A stretch of DNA of 64,000 nt from Bradyrhizobium arachidis. Lineage in GTDB: Bacteria > Pseudomonadota > Alphaproteobacteria > Rhizobiales > Xanthobacteraceae. The DNA lies in contig NZ_CP077970.1 of the NCBI RefSeq assembly GCF_024758505.1, positions 2,418,001-2,482,000 of the forward strand, written 5' to 3'. Positions within the stretch are counted from its first letter, which is position 1, and the number at the start of each line of letters is the position of its first letter. The translations under genes were made by a program, and so were the position numbers. Below are positions 16,064 to 25,421 of this stretch, piece by piece. A model generated the notes under the pieces. It saw nothing but the letters and a program-made list of their open reading frames with translations, made no database searches and was not told where the DNA came from.

Positions 16064-19000
16064 CTATTCCAGCACGTTGCGAATTGTTCGGGGTTCAGGA
16101 CCCGTCTGCTTGGCGGATACTGATGCGTTTTCTGCGAGGAGAGCCTTCGTGCGCCGCAGATCGGGGATGATGATCTTGCCGTCGTAGTTCGTGCTGAGCG
16201 GAGCCAGCAAAGCGCATACTTCCGGTATCTTGCCCTGGGTACACCACAATCCGGCAAGGGCATTCGAGGCGCGCAGTTGCCACAACTGCGCGCCCTGCCG
16301 CGTGGCAACAGCTATCGCTCTACCGTAACAGACTTCTGCGGCCGCTGGAGAGCCGCCGGCCTTGACCAGCAAGTCGCCCTTCAGCCGATGAAGCTCGGCC
16401 TCGTACCAGCGTCCGCTTGTTCCTGCTACCGTCAGCAATGTCTGGTCAACGAGCTTCATGGCATCGGCAAGTTGATCTGTTTTCGCGAAAGCCTGGGCCA
16501 GAAGGTAGCGAGCGAACTGCACCCAGATCAGCGCACCAGTCGCTTCCAGCGCCCTTACACTCTTGCGAAGGTCCGGAAGACCCTCTTCCACATTCCCGCG
16601 ATCACAACTCGCCCAACCCTTAAGCATCCGGCCACCGGCCAGCCAAAGCGGAAATGCATACTCGGAGGCCAGCCTGACGGTTCGTTCGGCAACCGGGTAA
16701 GCCGCCTCCGAGTCTCCGCACAGCACGTGCGCTCCTGCCAGAAAGGCAAGCGCATTGCAGAGGCTATGTGGATGCCGCTGCTGTTCGGCGGCACGGACCG
16801 CGTCTTGGCCAAACGCCAACCCGCGATCGATGTCGCCGAGCAGCGTACACGCAAGTGTCAAATAGGTTTGCGAGACAATCGGGGTGAGCGATGAGTGATG
16901 GGTCTCATCGTACAAATTGAGCGAGTTGATCAGGTGGTCACGCGCAGGGGCCAATTCGCCAATCAGAAACAGCGTCTGGCCGAGAGCACGATGACCGATC
17001 AGCTTGGGCATCGGATTGTCCTGCTGCTGGGCTCGCGTCAATAACTCCTCTGCCAATGTCCGAGACTGCTCGAAATCGCCTCGCGTGACATGGAAGGCGA
17101 TGATGCCGTTGAGTGCCGCAAATCTCTGATCGGGGTTCTTGGCAGTGCTGCACAGCTCAAGTGCCCGCTTGTAAGCTTCAACGGTTTCCGCGACGGCAAA
17201 CCCCTTTGACGCGGCAAAGGCGTTCCCCAGCGACTGCTGCAACTGCAACTCGAGACTGTCGCGTTCCATGCTTGGGGGAAGATCGAGCAGCCGCTTGAGG
17301 GCCATTTGAAGGTGAGTGCTGGCTTCGACGAAAGCAGATCGTGAACTGGCCTGTCGAGCAGCCCTTGTCCAATAATCGATCGAGAGTTTAGCCCCGCCAG
17401 CCTCCGCATAGTGTTGGGCCACGATCTCGGGAGCTGCATGCGCAATTTCCGGAAAGTCTCTGCACAGGATTTCGGCGATCCGTCCGTGCAGCTTTCGGCG
17501 TTGATCGTTAAGTATGCTCGCATAGGCCTCGTCTCGAAGGAGGGCGTGCTTGAAGGAGAAACTCTGATCGCTTGGGTGGCCACTCCTAAACACCAGGCCA
17601 GATGCCAGCAAGCGATCGATCGCTGCTTGAACATCGCTTTCCGAGAAGGGGGCCGTCGCCTTCAATAGTTCGAACGAGAAGTCGCGGCCAATGACGGCTG
17701 CGATCTGAGCGACAGTTTTCGCTGGCGCCAGCAGGTCCAGACGAGCCATCAGCGAATCATGCAACGTGTCTGGCACTAGCAGCGCAGCGTGCGTGCCGGA
17801 ACGTTCTTCGTGTAGTCCACCACCTGCGCTTTCAAGGACCGCTTTTGTGATCTCCTCGACAAAAAGTGGGACGCCATCCGTCTTGGCCAGAATTTGATCG
17901 ATTGCAGTCCGCGGCAGGTCTTTGCCCTTGGTCAGGGATTGGAGCATCGAAGACACCTGCACTCGGTCCAGCCGGTTGACCGTCATCGAGGTCACGTGCG
18001 GTTGTTCGGCCCAAGGCAGAGTGAGATTCGGACGATGTAACAAGATGGCCAACATCCGCCAGTTCTTCACGCCATCGCGGATTCGCTCGAGCAGCTCGAG
18101 GGACGTTGGATCTGCCCAATGGACGTCCTCGAATACGAGGATCATCGGTTGTTGCTCGGTACTGGCCTGCAGCAGGGCGAGGAGGGCGTTGAAGGTTTGG
18201 ACTTTGAGCTGCTCGGGCGTGAGCTCTCGTTGGGGGTAGCGATCCCCAGTCGGGATCGATAGCAACGCGGCCAAAGGTGGAACGATCGACGTAGTTTGTT
18301 CCGTGGTCCGGCGTACCAGGTCCTCCAACTTGTTCAACCTGATCGCAGGTGAGGTATCGCGGGCTATGTTCGCGGCATGCTCCAGGTAGTGAATGACTGG
18401 ATGTAGTGCGCTGCTCGTGTGATACGATGAACACTGAAATTGCAGGAAACCGCATCTCTCTCCGGCCAGCCGGTGTCGCAGGGCCTGGATAAGTCGAGAC
18501 TTGCCAATTCCAGGTTCGCCAGAGATCAGGACGATCTGGCCCTTGCCGTGTTTCGCTTTGCTGTAGTGCTTGTGCAACAGGCGCACTTCAGCTTGCCGGC
18601 CGATCAGTGGTGTCAAATGCAAGGAAGTACGCGCCTCAAATCGACTCGATAGTGAACCTGGCGCAACGACACGCCACACCCGAACCGGCTGCTCGAATCC
18701 CTTCAAATGGTGATTGCCGAGATCGGCAAATTCAAACAGCCCGCCAAGCAGGAGCCGGGTGCGTGGAGCGACCAGGATCTGGCTGGGCTCGGCCAAGGCC
18801 TGTAAGCGAGACGCCAGGTTTGGTGCATCGCCGACAAGCGCGAACTCGCGCGAAGGCCCTTCTCCGATCAGATCGCCGACGACAACGAGGCCACTTGCAA
18901 TACCGATCCGGACTTCAAGCTTTCCGGCGATCGGGATGGTCAACGCTGGGACTGCTTCGACCATCTCCAGCGCTGCCTTGACCGCACGTTCGGCATCATC

Positions 19001-19447
19001 CTCATGGGCCGACGGAAAGCCGAAATAGGCGAGAACTCCATCGCCCATGAGACGTGCTATGTGCCCGTCATAGCGACGAATGGCGTCATCACAACAGCGC
19101 TGGAAGTCGAACAGGATCGTGCGCAACTCCTCGGGATCGAGCTGTGCAGACAAGGACGTCGAACCTACGAGATCGCAAAACAGCACGGTCAGGTGGCGCC
19201 TCTCGGCGCTCTGGGCCGTTGTCGGCGGCGATCGGGGATCAACAGATGGGCTGGTGGCTTGCGACGAGCCGCAACGAGCTTGTATCGCCTTGACGAGCTT
19301 CTTCCGGTGCCCCAGGGAAACGCCGAGTTTTTCCAGGTCGCGCTCGGTCAGATCCGGCAATATCTCCCAATCAATGTCGTTCGTAGCAAACAAGTCGGCA
19401 TATTGCGCCAGTCCAATCTCTTCCAGCCAGTGCCGCAGATCGGTCAT
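16064..19447 (-). CDS. SAM-domain/class III cyclase-like/AAA ATPase/TPR protein (copy 2)
   Basis: An 1,127-residue paralogue of the downstream gene with the same order: SAM domain (residues 1-60), cyclase domain (about 82-260), AAA ATPase (Walker A GEPGIGKSR) and TPR-like repeats. The metal Asp residues are kept (D92 in CDLVGST, D136 in RLMGDG), as are N210 and R214. The substrate-selecting Lys is Arg132 and the Thr/Asp position is Ala203 (FALVGDAPN), so activity or substrate choice may differ. I start at the ATG at 19447, where the SAM domain begins; a GTG at 19492 would add 15 residues. Base composition looks less GC-rich than copy 1. Confidence 0.85.
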   Translation of the reverse strand: MTDLRHWLEEIGLAQYADLFATNDIDWEILPDLTERDLEKLGVSLGHRKKLVKAIQARCGSSQATSPSVDPRSPPTTAQSAERRHLTVLFCDLVGSTSLSAQLDPEELRTILFDFQRCCDDAIRRYDGHIARLMGDGVLAYFGFPSAHEDDAERAVKAALEMVEAVPALTIPIAGKLEVRIGIASGLVVVGDLIGEGPSREFALVGDAPNLASRLQALAEPSQILVAPRTRLLLGGLFEFADLGNHHLKGFEQPVRVWRVVAPGSLSSRFEARTSLHLTPLIGRQAEVRLLHKHYSKAKHGKGQIVLISGEPGIGKSRLIQALRHRLAGERCGFLQFQCSSYHTSSALHPVIHYLEHAANIARDTSPAIRLNKLEDLVRRTTEQTTSIVPPLAALLSIPTGDRYPQRELTPEQLKVQTFNALLALLQASTEQQPMILVFEDVHWADPTSLELLERIRDGVKNWRMLAILLHRPNLTLPWAEQPHVTSMTVNRLDRVQVSSMLQSLTKGKDLPRTAIDQILAKTDGVPLFVEEITKAVLESAGGGLHEERSGTHAALLVPDTLHDSLMARLDLLAPAKTVAQIAAVIGRDFSFELLKATAPFSESDVQAAIDRLLASGLVFRSGHPSDQSFSFKHALLRDEAYASILNDQRRKLHGRIAEILCRDFPEIAHAAPEIVAQHYAEAGGAKLSIDYWTRAARQASSRSAFVEASTHLQMALKRLLDLPPSMERDSLELQLQQSLGNAFAASKGFAVAETVEAYKRALELCSTAKNPDQRFAALNGIIAFHVTRGDFEQSRTLAEELLTRAQQQDNPMPKLIGHRALGQTLFLIGELAPARDHLINSLNLYDETHHSSLTPIVSQTYLTLACTLLGDIDRGLAFGQDAVRAAEQQRHPHSLCNALAFLAGAHVLCGDSEAAYPVAERTVRLASEYAFPLWLAGGRMLKGWASCDRGNVEEGLPDLRKSVRALEATGALIWVQFARYLLAQAFAKTDQLADAMKLVDQTLLTVAGTSGRWYEAELHRLKGDLLVKAGGSPAAAEVCYGRAIAVATRQGAQLWQLRASNALAGLWCTQGKIPEVCALLAPLSTNYDGKIIIPDLRRTKALLAENASVSAKQTGPEPRTIRNVLE

Positions 19448-19492
19448 CGTGACACACAACCCGAACGCTTCTGGCGATCGCGCCAAATCCAC

Positions 19493-20079
19493 TGACGGGG
19501 CGGCGAGACTGCGCGATTATCCTGCGCGTGGATATTGGAGGAGGCAAGCTGAAACTTCTGCCGCAATCGCAGCGCCCGTTCTCGCGCGTGACAAAGTAAG
19601 GCCCGCTGACGCTCCGAACGTGGGCGAAGTGAATCGGTGGAGTTTTCCTTCAGGCCAAAACAAAAGCGGACTTGCTCCTCATCCGTCTTTCGTCACACGC
19701 AGGCGTTCGCTGCCTTCGGCGAGATTCACCAGCACGTGCAGGCGGAATTGGATCTGCAAACGGTAGCACAGTGCGTCATGGCGGCCGTGCGTGATAACGA
19801 CCTCTCCCTAGAGGTGCGATGAGATTTGCGATAGTTTGCACCACGCCCGGCGAAAATCTCAACTCACCTTGATCCGCACGTGGCGAAGCCGCCCTTTTTG
19901 GCCGTCGATTTCAGAGGCGGACAAATTCTATTGCTGGACCGGGCGGCTGTCGGTTGACGAGATCTCGGAAGGTAACGTCGTACGCGGATGCGTAGGCATT
20001 GAGAAACCCAATGTAGCGACGAAAACTCTGCGCCATTCGCGACAATGCTGAGAAAGCAACATTTTGCGGGAGGATCATC
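19493..20079. other. 587-bp intergenic region, no gene recognised
   Basis: I see no frame with a good start, ribosome site or family resemblance here. Composition is lower in GC than the neighbours. The final 15 bases carry GGGAGGATC, the ribosome-binding site of the SnoaL-like gene. Promoters for that gene and for the divergent copy 2 cyclase should lie here, but no clear boxes stand out. Confidence 0.5.
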
Positions 20080-20460
20080 ATGAACTCTGATCAGGTTCGT
20101 CAGGTTGTCGATGAGGCAAATCGCAGGTTTGGTGCAGCCGCCGCCAGCAAGGACTATGCCGGTATGGCTGCGTTCTATACCGAGGACGCCAAGGTTCTGC
20201 CGCCCGATGCGCCGATTGTTTCGGGGAGAAAGCCGATAGAGGAATTTTGGCGAACGGCGGCAGACGCGCTCGGTCTGATAGACGTCACTCTCAAGACGAT
20301 CGACCTCGAGGTCGCCGGCGACACCGCCTATGAGATTGGCGAGGCCGACCTGAAGCTCAGCTCCGGACAGGCAAAGGTAAAGTACCTCGTTGTTTGGCTC
20401 CGAAGGGATGGCCGGTGGCACCTGCATCGCGACATCTGGAATAGCATGCCGACGAGCTAG
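20080..20460 (+). CDS. SnoaL-like/DUF4440 (NTF2-fold) protein
   Basis: A 126-residue soluble protein. It reads as a complete NTF2-like fold: VVDEANRRFGAAAASKDYAGMAAFYTEDAKVLPPDAPIVSGRKPIEEFW matches the opening helices and cone of the SgcJ/EcaC and DUF4440 families, and WHLHRDIWNS matches the closing strand. Members of this fold range from isomerases to steroid-like binders and many lack a known activity, so no reaction is assigned. A strong GGAGG site lies before the ATG. It stands alone between two large intergenic gaps. Confidence 0.8.
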   Translation: MNSDQVRQVVDEANRRFGAAAASKDYAGMAAFYTEDAKVLPPDAPIVSGRKPIEEFWRTAADALGLIDVTLKTIDLEVAGDTAYEIGEADLKLSSGQAKVKYLVVWLRRDGRWHLHRDIWNSMPTS

Positions 20461-20803
20461 AGGCGGACGGAGTATCGGCGCGATCCAATACTAAACGCGG
20501 CTTTCCCGATCGGCTCTTTTCGGACATGGCGTGATATCCGACTTGAATCCGATATGCGCACGGAAACAGCGTCAGCAAATTTTTGGGTTCACGCGCCAGG
20601 GCACGGCAGGGTCAGGGACCAGCTCGGGCGCCCGGTACCGGTCACCCGCCCATGTGCTGCGATTTTGGCATTATGCCCCCGATTTGCCCGACGTGTCAAG
20701 TAATTTTCGTAAAATACGAAAAGTCCGCGCCGGCGTCATCGGCTACTGTGCATGGGGTTGTTTCGACACTTTGTCCCTCGCCTCATCGGGGAGGGGGCAC
20801 GCC
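20461..20803. repeat. intergenic region with probable interspersed repeat
   Basis: This is a 343-bp gap between convergent genes. The segment from about 20667 to 20770 (GGCATTATGCCCCCGATTTG, later CTACTGTGCATGGGGTTGTT) resembles a dispersed non-coding element I associate with Bradyrhizobium genomes. This is from memory only. No gene or clear terminator is visible in the rest. Confidence 0.4.
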
Positions 20804-23800
20804 TCAAGAATTCGCCTCCGCGGCGGGCTGCGCATGGGGTGCCGCCTTCTTGCGCGACGCGCGCCAGTTCTCAAAACGCTGCACCACCACGAAGAAGGCG
20901 GGCACGAACAGCACCGCGAGGCAGGTCGAGGCCAGCATGCCCGAGAACACGGTGATGCCGATCGACTTGCGGGCGCTGGCGCCGGCGCCGGTCGCGAGCA
21001 CCAGCGGCACGACGCCGAGGATGAAGGCGAACGACGTCATCAGGATGGGGCGGAAGCGGGCGCGCGCCGCCTCGATCGCCGATTCCAGGATCGGCTTGCC
21101 GTCGCGGACGTGCAGTTCGAGCCCGACCTCGACGATCAGGATGGCGTTCTTGGCCGACAGCGCGATCAGGAGGATCAGGCCGATCTGGCAGTAGAGGTTG
21201 TTGTCGATCTTGAGGCCATTGAGCACCAGCATCGGCCCGATCAGCGACAGCGGCACCGCGAGGATCACCGAGATCGGCGCGTACCAGCTCTCGTATTGGC
21301 CGGCGAGCACGAGATAGACCAGCAGCATGGCAAGGCCGAACACCCAGTAGATCTGGTTCGAAACCGCCTTCTCCTGATAGGACATCGCGGTCCATTCGTA
21401 GCCGGTGCCGGGCGGCAGCGTCTTGTCGCCGATCTGCTCCATCAGCTCCAGCGACTGGCCCGAGCTGTAACCTTGCGCCGGCAGGCCGACGATGGTCGCC
21501 GACGGATAGAGATTGTAGAGGCTGATCAGCGACGGACCGGTGATCGGCGTGATCTTGGCGACGGTGCCGATCGGGATCATGTTGCCGTTCTGGCTGCGCA
21601 CCATCATGTTGGCGATGTCGCGCTCGGTGACGCGGAACGAGGAGTCCGCCTGCGTATAGACCTGGAACACGCGACCGAACTTGTTGAACTGGTTGACGTA
21701 GGACGAGCCGAGATAGGTCGAGAGGGCGGAGAACACCTCATCGGTCGTCACGCCCAGCGTCTGCGTCTTGATGCGGTCGATCTCGACGTTGAACTGCGGC
21801 ACCGACGAGCGGAACGAGGAACTGACGCGTTGCAGCGCGCTCTGGCTCTGGGCGTTCGCAACCATCGCGCTGGTGATCGCCTGGAGTTTTGCGAAATCGC
21901 TGTTGCCGTCGCGCAACTCGACCTGGAGGGAGAAGCCGGCCGCGTTGCCGATGCCCTGGATCGGCGGCGGCGGCAGCACCAGCGTGCGCGCCTCCATGAT
22001 GGTCGCGAGCTTGTCGTTCAGCCCGAAGACCAGGGAGCGCAAATCTTCGCCAGGGCCCTTGCGGGCGTCCCAGTCCTTCAAAATGATGTAGGCGACGCCG
22101 GCATTGGCCAGGCTCGCGCTGTTGTCGAGTGCGGAGATGCCGGCGATGGTTATGACCTGGGCCACGCCCGGCGTGGAGCTGACGATTTCGGCGGCCTTGT
22201 CCAGCACCTTCTGCGTCCGCTCCAGCGCGGCGCCGTCGGGCAATTGGATCGCGGCGATCAGATAGCCCTGGTCCTCGATCGGCAAGAAGCCGGTCGGCAC
22301 CCGCGACAGGCCATAGCCGCCGATGCCGATCAGCACCAGCGCGATGGCGACCGACACCGTGGCGTGGCGGACCAGCGCGGTGATCAGCCGCGTGTAGCCG
22401 CGCTCGACGCGGTTATAGACGGCGTTGAAGCCACGGTAGAAGAAATTGCGCTTTTCCGGCGGCACCGCCGGCCGCAGCCACAGGGCGCATTGCGTCGGTT
22501 TCAGCGTCGCCGCGTTGATGGCGGAGAGCAGCGCGGTCGCCGCGATCACGAGCGCGAACTGCGAGTAGATGCGCCCCGTGAGCCCGGCGAGGAACGAGGC
22601 CGGCAAGAACACCGAGATCAGCACCAGCGTGATGCCGACGATCGGCGCAAAAAGCTGGTCCATGGCCCGGATCGCGGCGTCGTGGCCGGTCATGCCCTGC
22701 TCGATATTGTGGGCGGCGCCTTCCACCACGACGATCGCGTCGTCGACCACGATGCCGATCGCGAGCACGATCGCAAACAGCGTCGACATGTTGATGGTGA
22801 AGCCGAGCGCCGCCATCGCGGCGAAGGCGCCGATGATCGTTACCGGCACCGTGGTCGCCGGCACCAGCATCGCGCGCCAGTCCTGCAGGAACACCAAGAT
22901 CACGACCAGCACGAGCAGGCCGGCCTCGATCAGGGTCATGTAGACCTCGTGCACCGAGGCCTGCACGAATTTCGTGGTGTCGAACGGCGTGTCGTATTTG
23001 ATGCCCTGCGGAAAGGCCTTTGCAAGCTCCGCCATCTTCTTCTCGACGGCCTGTTCGACCTGGAGCGCGTTGGCGCCGGGCGACTGGAACACGCCGATGC
23101 CGGTGGCCGGCTGCTTGTTGAGCGAGAAGATCTGGCTGTAGGTCTGCGCGCCCAGTTCGACCCAGCCGACGTCGCGTACCCGCGTGACGTCGCCGGCGGT
23201 GCCGGTCTTGACGATGATGTTCTCGAACTGCGTCGTGTCGTCGAGCCGGCCGGCGACATTGAGCGTGTACTGGAATGCCTGTCCCGGCGGCGTCGGCGGG
23301 GCGCCGACCTGGCCGGCCGCGACCTGCTGGCTCTGCTGCTGGATCGCCGTGATGACGTCCGAGGGCATCAATCCGCGTACTTGCAGCTTGTTGGGATCGA
23401 GCCAGATCCGCATCGAGTACTGGCCGGCGCCGAACACGGTGACGTTGCCGACGCCGGGCAGTCGCGAAAGCTCGTCCCGGATGTTGATGGTGGCGTAGTT
23501 GCTCAAATACAGGCTGTCGTATTTCGAGTCCGGCGAGGTCAGCGTCACGAACAGCAGGATCGAGGTCGATCGCTTCTGGACCGTGACGCCCTGGTTCTGC
23601 ACCGCCTGCGGCAATTGCGCGAGCGCGCTGGAGACGCGGTTCTGCACCAGGACCTGCGCGAAGTTGAGATCGACGCCGATCTTGAAGGTGACGGTCAGTG
23701 TGTAGGTGCCGTCCGACCCGCTATAGGACTGCATGTAGAGCATGTCCTCGACGCCGTTGACCTGCTGCTCGATCGGCAGCGCCACCGTGTCGATGACCGT

Positions 23801-23968
23801 CTTGGCGCTGGCGCCGGGATAGCGGGTCGTGACCTGCACGGTCGGCGGCACCACGTCCGGATATTGCGCGATCGCGAGGTTGAACAGCGCGACGCCGCCG
23901 ATCAGGATCATCAGGCAGGCGATGACGTTGGAAAGGACGGGACGTTCGATGAAGAATTTTGAGATCAT
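20804..23968 (-). CDS. RND multidrug efflux permease (HAE1/AcrB-type)
   Basis: A 1,054-residue inner-membrane proton/drug antiporter. It opens with MISKFFIERPVLSNVIACLMILIGG, typical of AcrB/MexB homologues, and has two large periplasmic loops between TM1-TM2 and TM7-TM8. The TM4 proton-relay pair is present in AIGIVVDDAIVVVEG. The C-terminal half ends with the GVVPLVLATGAGASARKSIG and VFSGMLASTCLAV segments. Length matches the family (about 1,050). It is preceded 9 bp upstream by its adaptor gene; no outer-membrane channel is encoded nearby, so the pump must use one encoded elsewhere. The exported compounds are unknown. Confidence 0.93.
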   Translation of the reverse strand: MISKFFIERPVLSNVIACLMILIGGVALFNLAIAQYPDVVPPTVQVTTRYPGASAKTVIDTVALPIEQQVNGVEDMLYMQSYSGSDGTYTLTVTFKIGVDLNFAQVLVQNRVSSALAQLPQAVQNQGVTVQKRSTSILLFVTLTSPDSKYDSLYLSNYATINIRDELSRLPGVGNVTVFGAGQYSMRIWLDPNKLQVRGLMPSDVITAIQQQSQQVAAGQVGAPPTPPGQAFQYTLNVAGRLDDTTQFENIIVKTGTAGDVTRVRDVGWVELGAQTYSQIFSLNKQPATGIGVFQSPGANALQVEQAVEKKMAELAKAFPQGIKYDTPFDTTKFVQASVHEVYMTLIEAGLLVLVVILVFLQDWRAMLVPATTVPVTIIGAFAAMAALGFTINMSTLFAIVLAIGIVVDDAIVVVEGAAHNIEQGMTGHDAAIRAMDQLFAPIVGITLVLISVFLPASFLAGLTGRIYSQFALVIAATALLSAINAATLKPTQCALWLRPAVPPEKRNFFYRGFNAVYNRVERGYTRLITALVRHATVSVAIALVLIGIGGYGLSRVPTGFLPIEDQGYLIAAIQLPDGAALERTQKVLDKAAEIVSSTPGVAQVITIAGISALDNSASLANAGVAYIILKDWDARKGPGEDLRSLVFGLNDKLATIMEARTLVLPPPPIQGIGNAAGFSLQVELRDGNSDFAKLQAITSAMVANAQSQSALQRVSSSFRSSVPQFNVEIDRIKTQTLGVTTDEVFSALSTYLGSSYVNQFNKFGRVFQVYTQADSSFRVTERDIANMMVRSQNGNMIPIGTVAKITPITGPSLISLYNLYPSATIVGLPAQGYSSGQSLELMEQIGDKTLPPGTGYEWTAMSYQEKAVSNQIYWVFGLAMLLVYLVLAGQYESWYAPISVILAVPLSLIGPMLVLNGLKIDNNLYCQIGLILLIALSAKNAILIVEVGLELHVRDGKPILESAIEAARARFRPILMTSFAFILGVVPLVLATGAGASARKSIGITVFSGMLASTCLAVLFVPAFFVVVQRFENWRASRKKAAPHAQPAAEANS

Positions 23969-23977
23969 GGCCGGCTC

Positions 23978-25171
23978 CTACTTGGCCGACGCTTGCGGCG
24001 TCTCGATCTTCTGCGCCTGCGGATCGACCTTCTGGCCCGGGATCACCCGTAACAGGCCGGCGATCACGATGCGGTCGTCCGGCTTCAGACCGCTCTCGAT
24101 CACGCGCAGGCCGTTGTCCAGCGGGCCGATCTGCACCTTGCGCTGCTCGACCGTGTTGTCGGCATTGACCACGAGCACGTAGCGGCCGCCCTGGTCGCTG
24201 CCGAGCGCGGTGTCGGGCACGAGTAGGGCGTCCTTCTGCTGGTCGACGGGCACGCGAACGCGGACGAAATAGCCCGGCAGCAGCACCCGCTTGTCGTTCG
24301 GGATTATGCCGCGCACCGGCAGCGTGCCGGTGGCCTGGTTGACGGTCGGCGCCGCATAGTCGAGGTGCCCCTCATGGGGATAGCCGGTTTCGGTCTGCAG
24401 ACCCACCTCGACCGGCAGCGACTTGAGGTCCGCCGCCGTCATGCCGCGCCGCTGCGCTTCGGCGCGGATGCGCAGCACGTCCTGTTCGTTGACGTTGAAG
24501 TTCACATAGATCGGATCCATTGCGACGATGGTCGCAAGCTGGGTCGGGGAGGACACACCGACGAGTTCGCCGATCGAGACGAGGTGAGTGCTGACGATGC
24601 CGTCGAACGGCGCCGCCACTTTGGTGTAGCCGTAATTGACCTCGGCGATCCTGGTGTTGACCTGGGCCTGCTGCAGATTGGCCTGGGCATTGTCGCGCGT
24701 AGACGTGGAGGTCTCGAGCGTCGACTGCGAGACCACCTGCCGCTGCACGAGGTCGGACTGCCGCTTGAAATCGGCTTCGGCCTGCTTGAGCGAGGCCTGT
24801 GCGCCCACTTCGGCGGCCTGCGCCTGTTCGAGCTTGAGCTTGTAGGTGTCGGGCTCGATCGTGAACAGCGTGGTGCCCTGCTTCACGAAGGTGCCGTCCT
24901 GATAGTCGATCGATTGCAAAAAGCCCTGCACACGCGCCACGAGATCGACGTTCTTGATCGGGGCGGTGTTGCCGGTGGCCTCGAGATAACGCGTGATAGT
25001 GCGCTGCACGGGCGTTGCGACGTCCACTTTCGGCGGCGGTGGCGCGACGTAGGCGTTCTTCTGATCGCAGGCGGCAAGCGCGACGACGGACGCGACCGCC
25101 ATCAGGGCTTTGCCGACCTGTCCCGAAATTCCGTCCCGTGGTGCACGATTTGCGAAGTTCGCACGCGTCAT
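23978..25171 (-). CDS. RND efflux periplasmic adaptor (membrane fusion) lipoprotein
   Basis: A 397-residue adaptor of the AcrA/MexA family. I start at 25171, giving MTRANFANRAPRDG, a hydrophobic signal and the lipobox LAAC, so it should be a lipoprotein. The upstream frame to 25285 lacks support. Domains in order: barrel-sandwich lipoyl half (VARVQGFLQSIDYQDGTFVKQGTTLFTIEP), an alpha-helical hairpin with Gln/Ala-rich coils, a second lipoyl half (YTKVAAPFDGIVS) and a beta-barrel ending in PGQKVDPQ. It bridges the permease to a TolC-like channel. A 250-bp divergent region separates it from the binding-protein gene at 25422. Confidence 0.92.
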   Translation of the reverse strand: MTRANFANRAPRDGISGQVGKALMAVASVVALAACDQKNAYVAPPPPKVDVATPVQRTITRYLEATGNTAPIKNVDLVARVQGFLQSIDYQDGTFVKQGTTLFTIEPDTYKLKLEQAQAAEVGAQASLKQAEADFKRQSDLVQRQVVSQSTLETSTSTRDNAQANLQQAQVNTRIAEVNYGYTKVAAPFDGIVSTHLVSIGELVGVSSPTQLATIVAMDPIYVNFNVNEQDVLRIRAEAQRRGMTAADLKSLPVEVGLQTETGYPHEGHLDYAAPTVNQATGTLPVRGIIPNDKRVLLPGYFVRVRVPVDQQKDALLVPDTALGSDQGGRYVLVVNADNTVEQRKVQIGPLDNGLRVIESGLKPDDRIVIAGLLRVIPGQKVDPQAQKIETPQASAK

Positions 25172-25421
25172 CGCGGTGGCCCCCGTGTGTTGTATGCCTG
25201 CGGCAGGTCTCCAACGGATTTGATAGCAACAAACCGCAGGCCGTGGAACACCATAGCCATGGCAGCGTCCCGCCTTGCACCGCAAAGAAGGATGTGGCTT
25301 GTGACAGATTCGTCAATCGTGACAGACAAATCCACTTTTCAGTGCACGCACGATCGACCAGAATTGTATCCAGGGCTGCCCAAGAAACGGCTCAAGACGC
25401 GCCGAAGGGGAGAGAGTAGCC

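Noticed and set aside
13899..16187. A 762-codon open frame on the plus strand
   Set aside because: It is the antisense frame of the first cyclase gene, with no motif and strongly skewed composition.
20531..23962. A 1,143-codon open frame on the plus strand
   Set aside because: It lies wholly opposite the RND permease, is dominated by Arg, His, Asp and Gly, and lacks any domain. It is a shadow caused by GC-rich codon bias.
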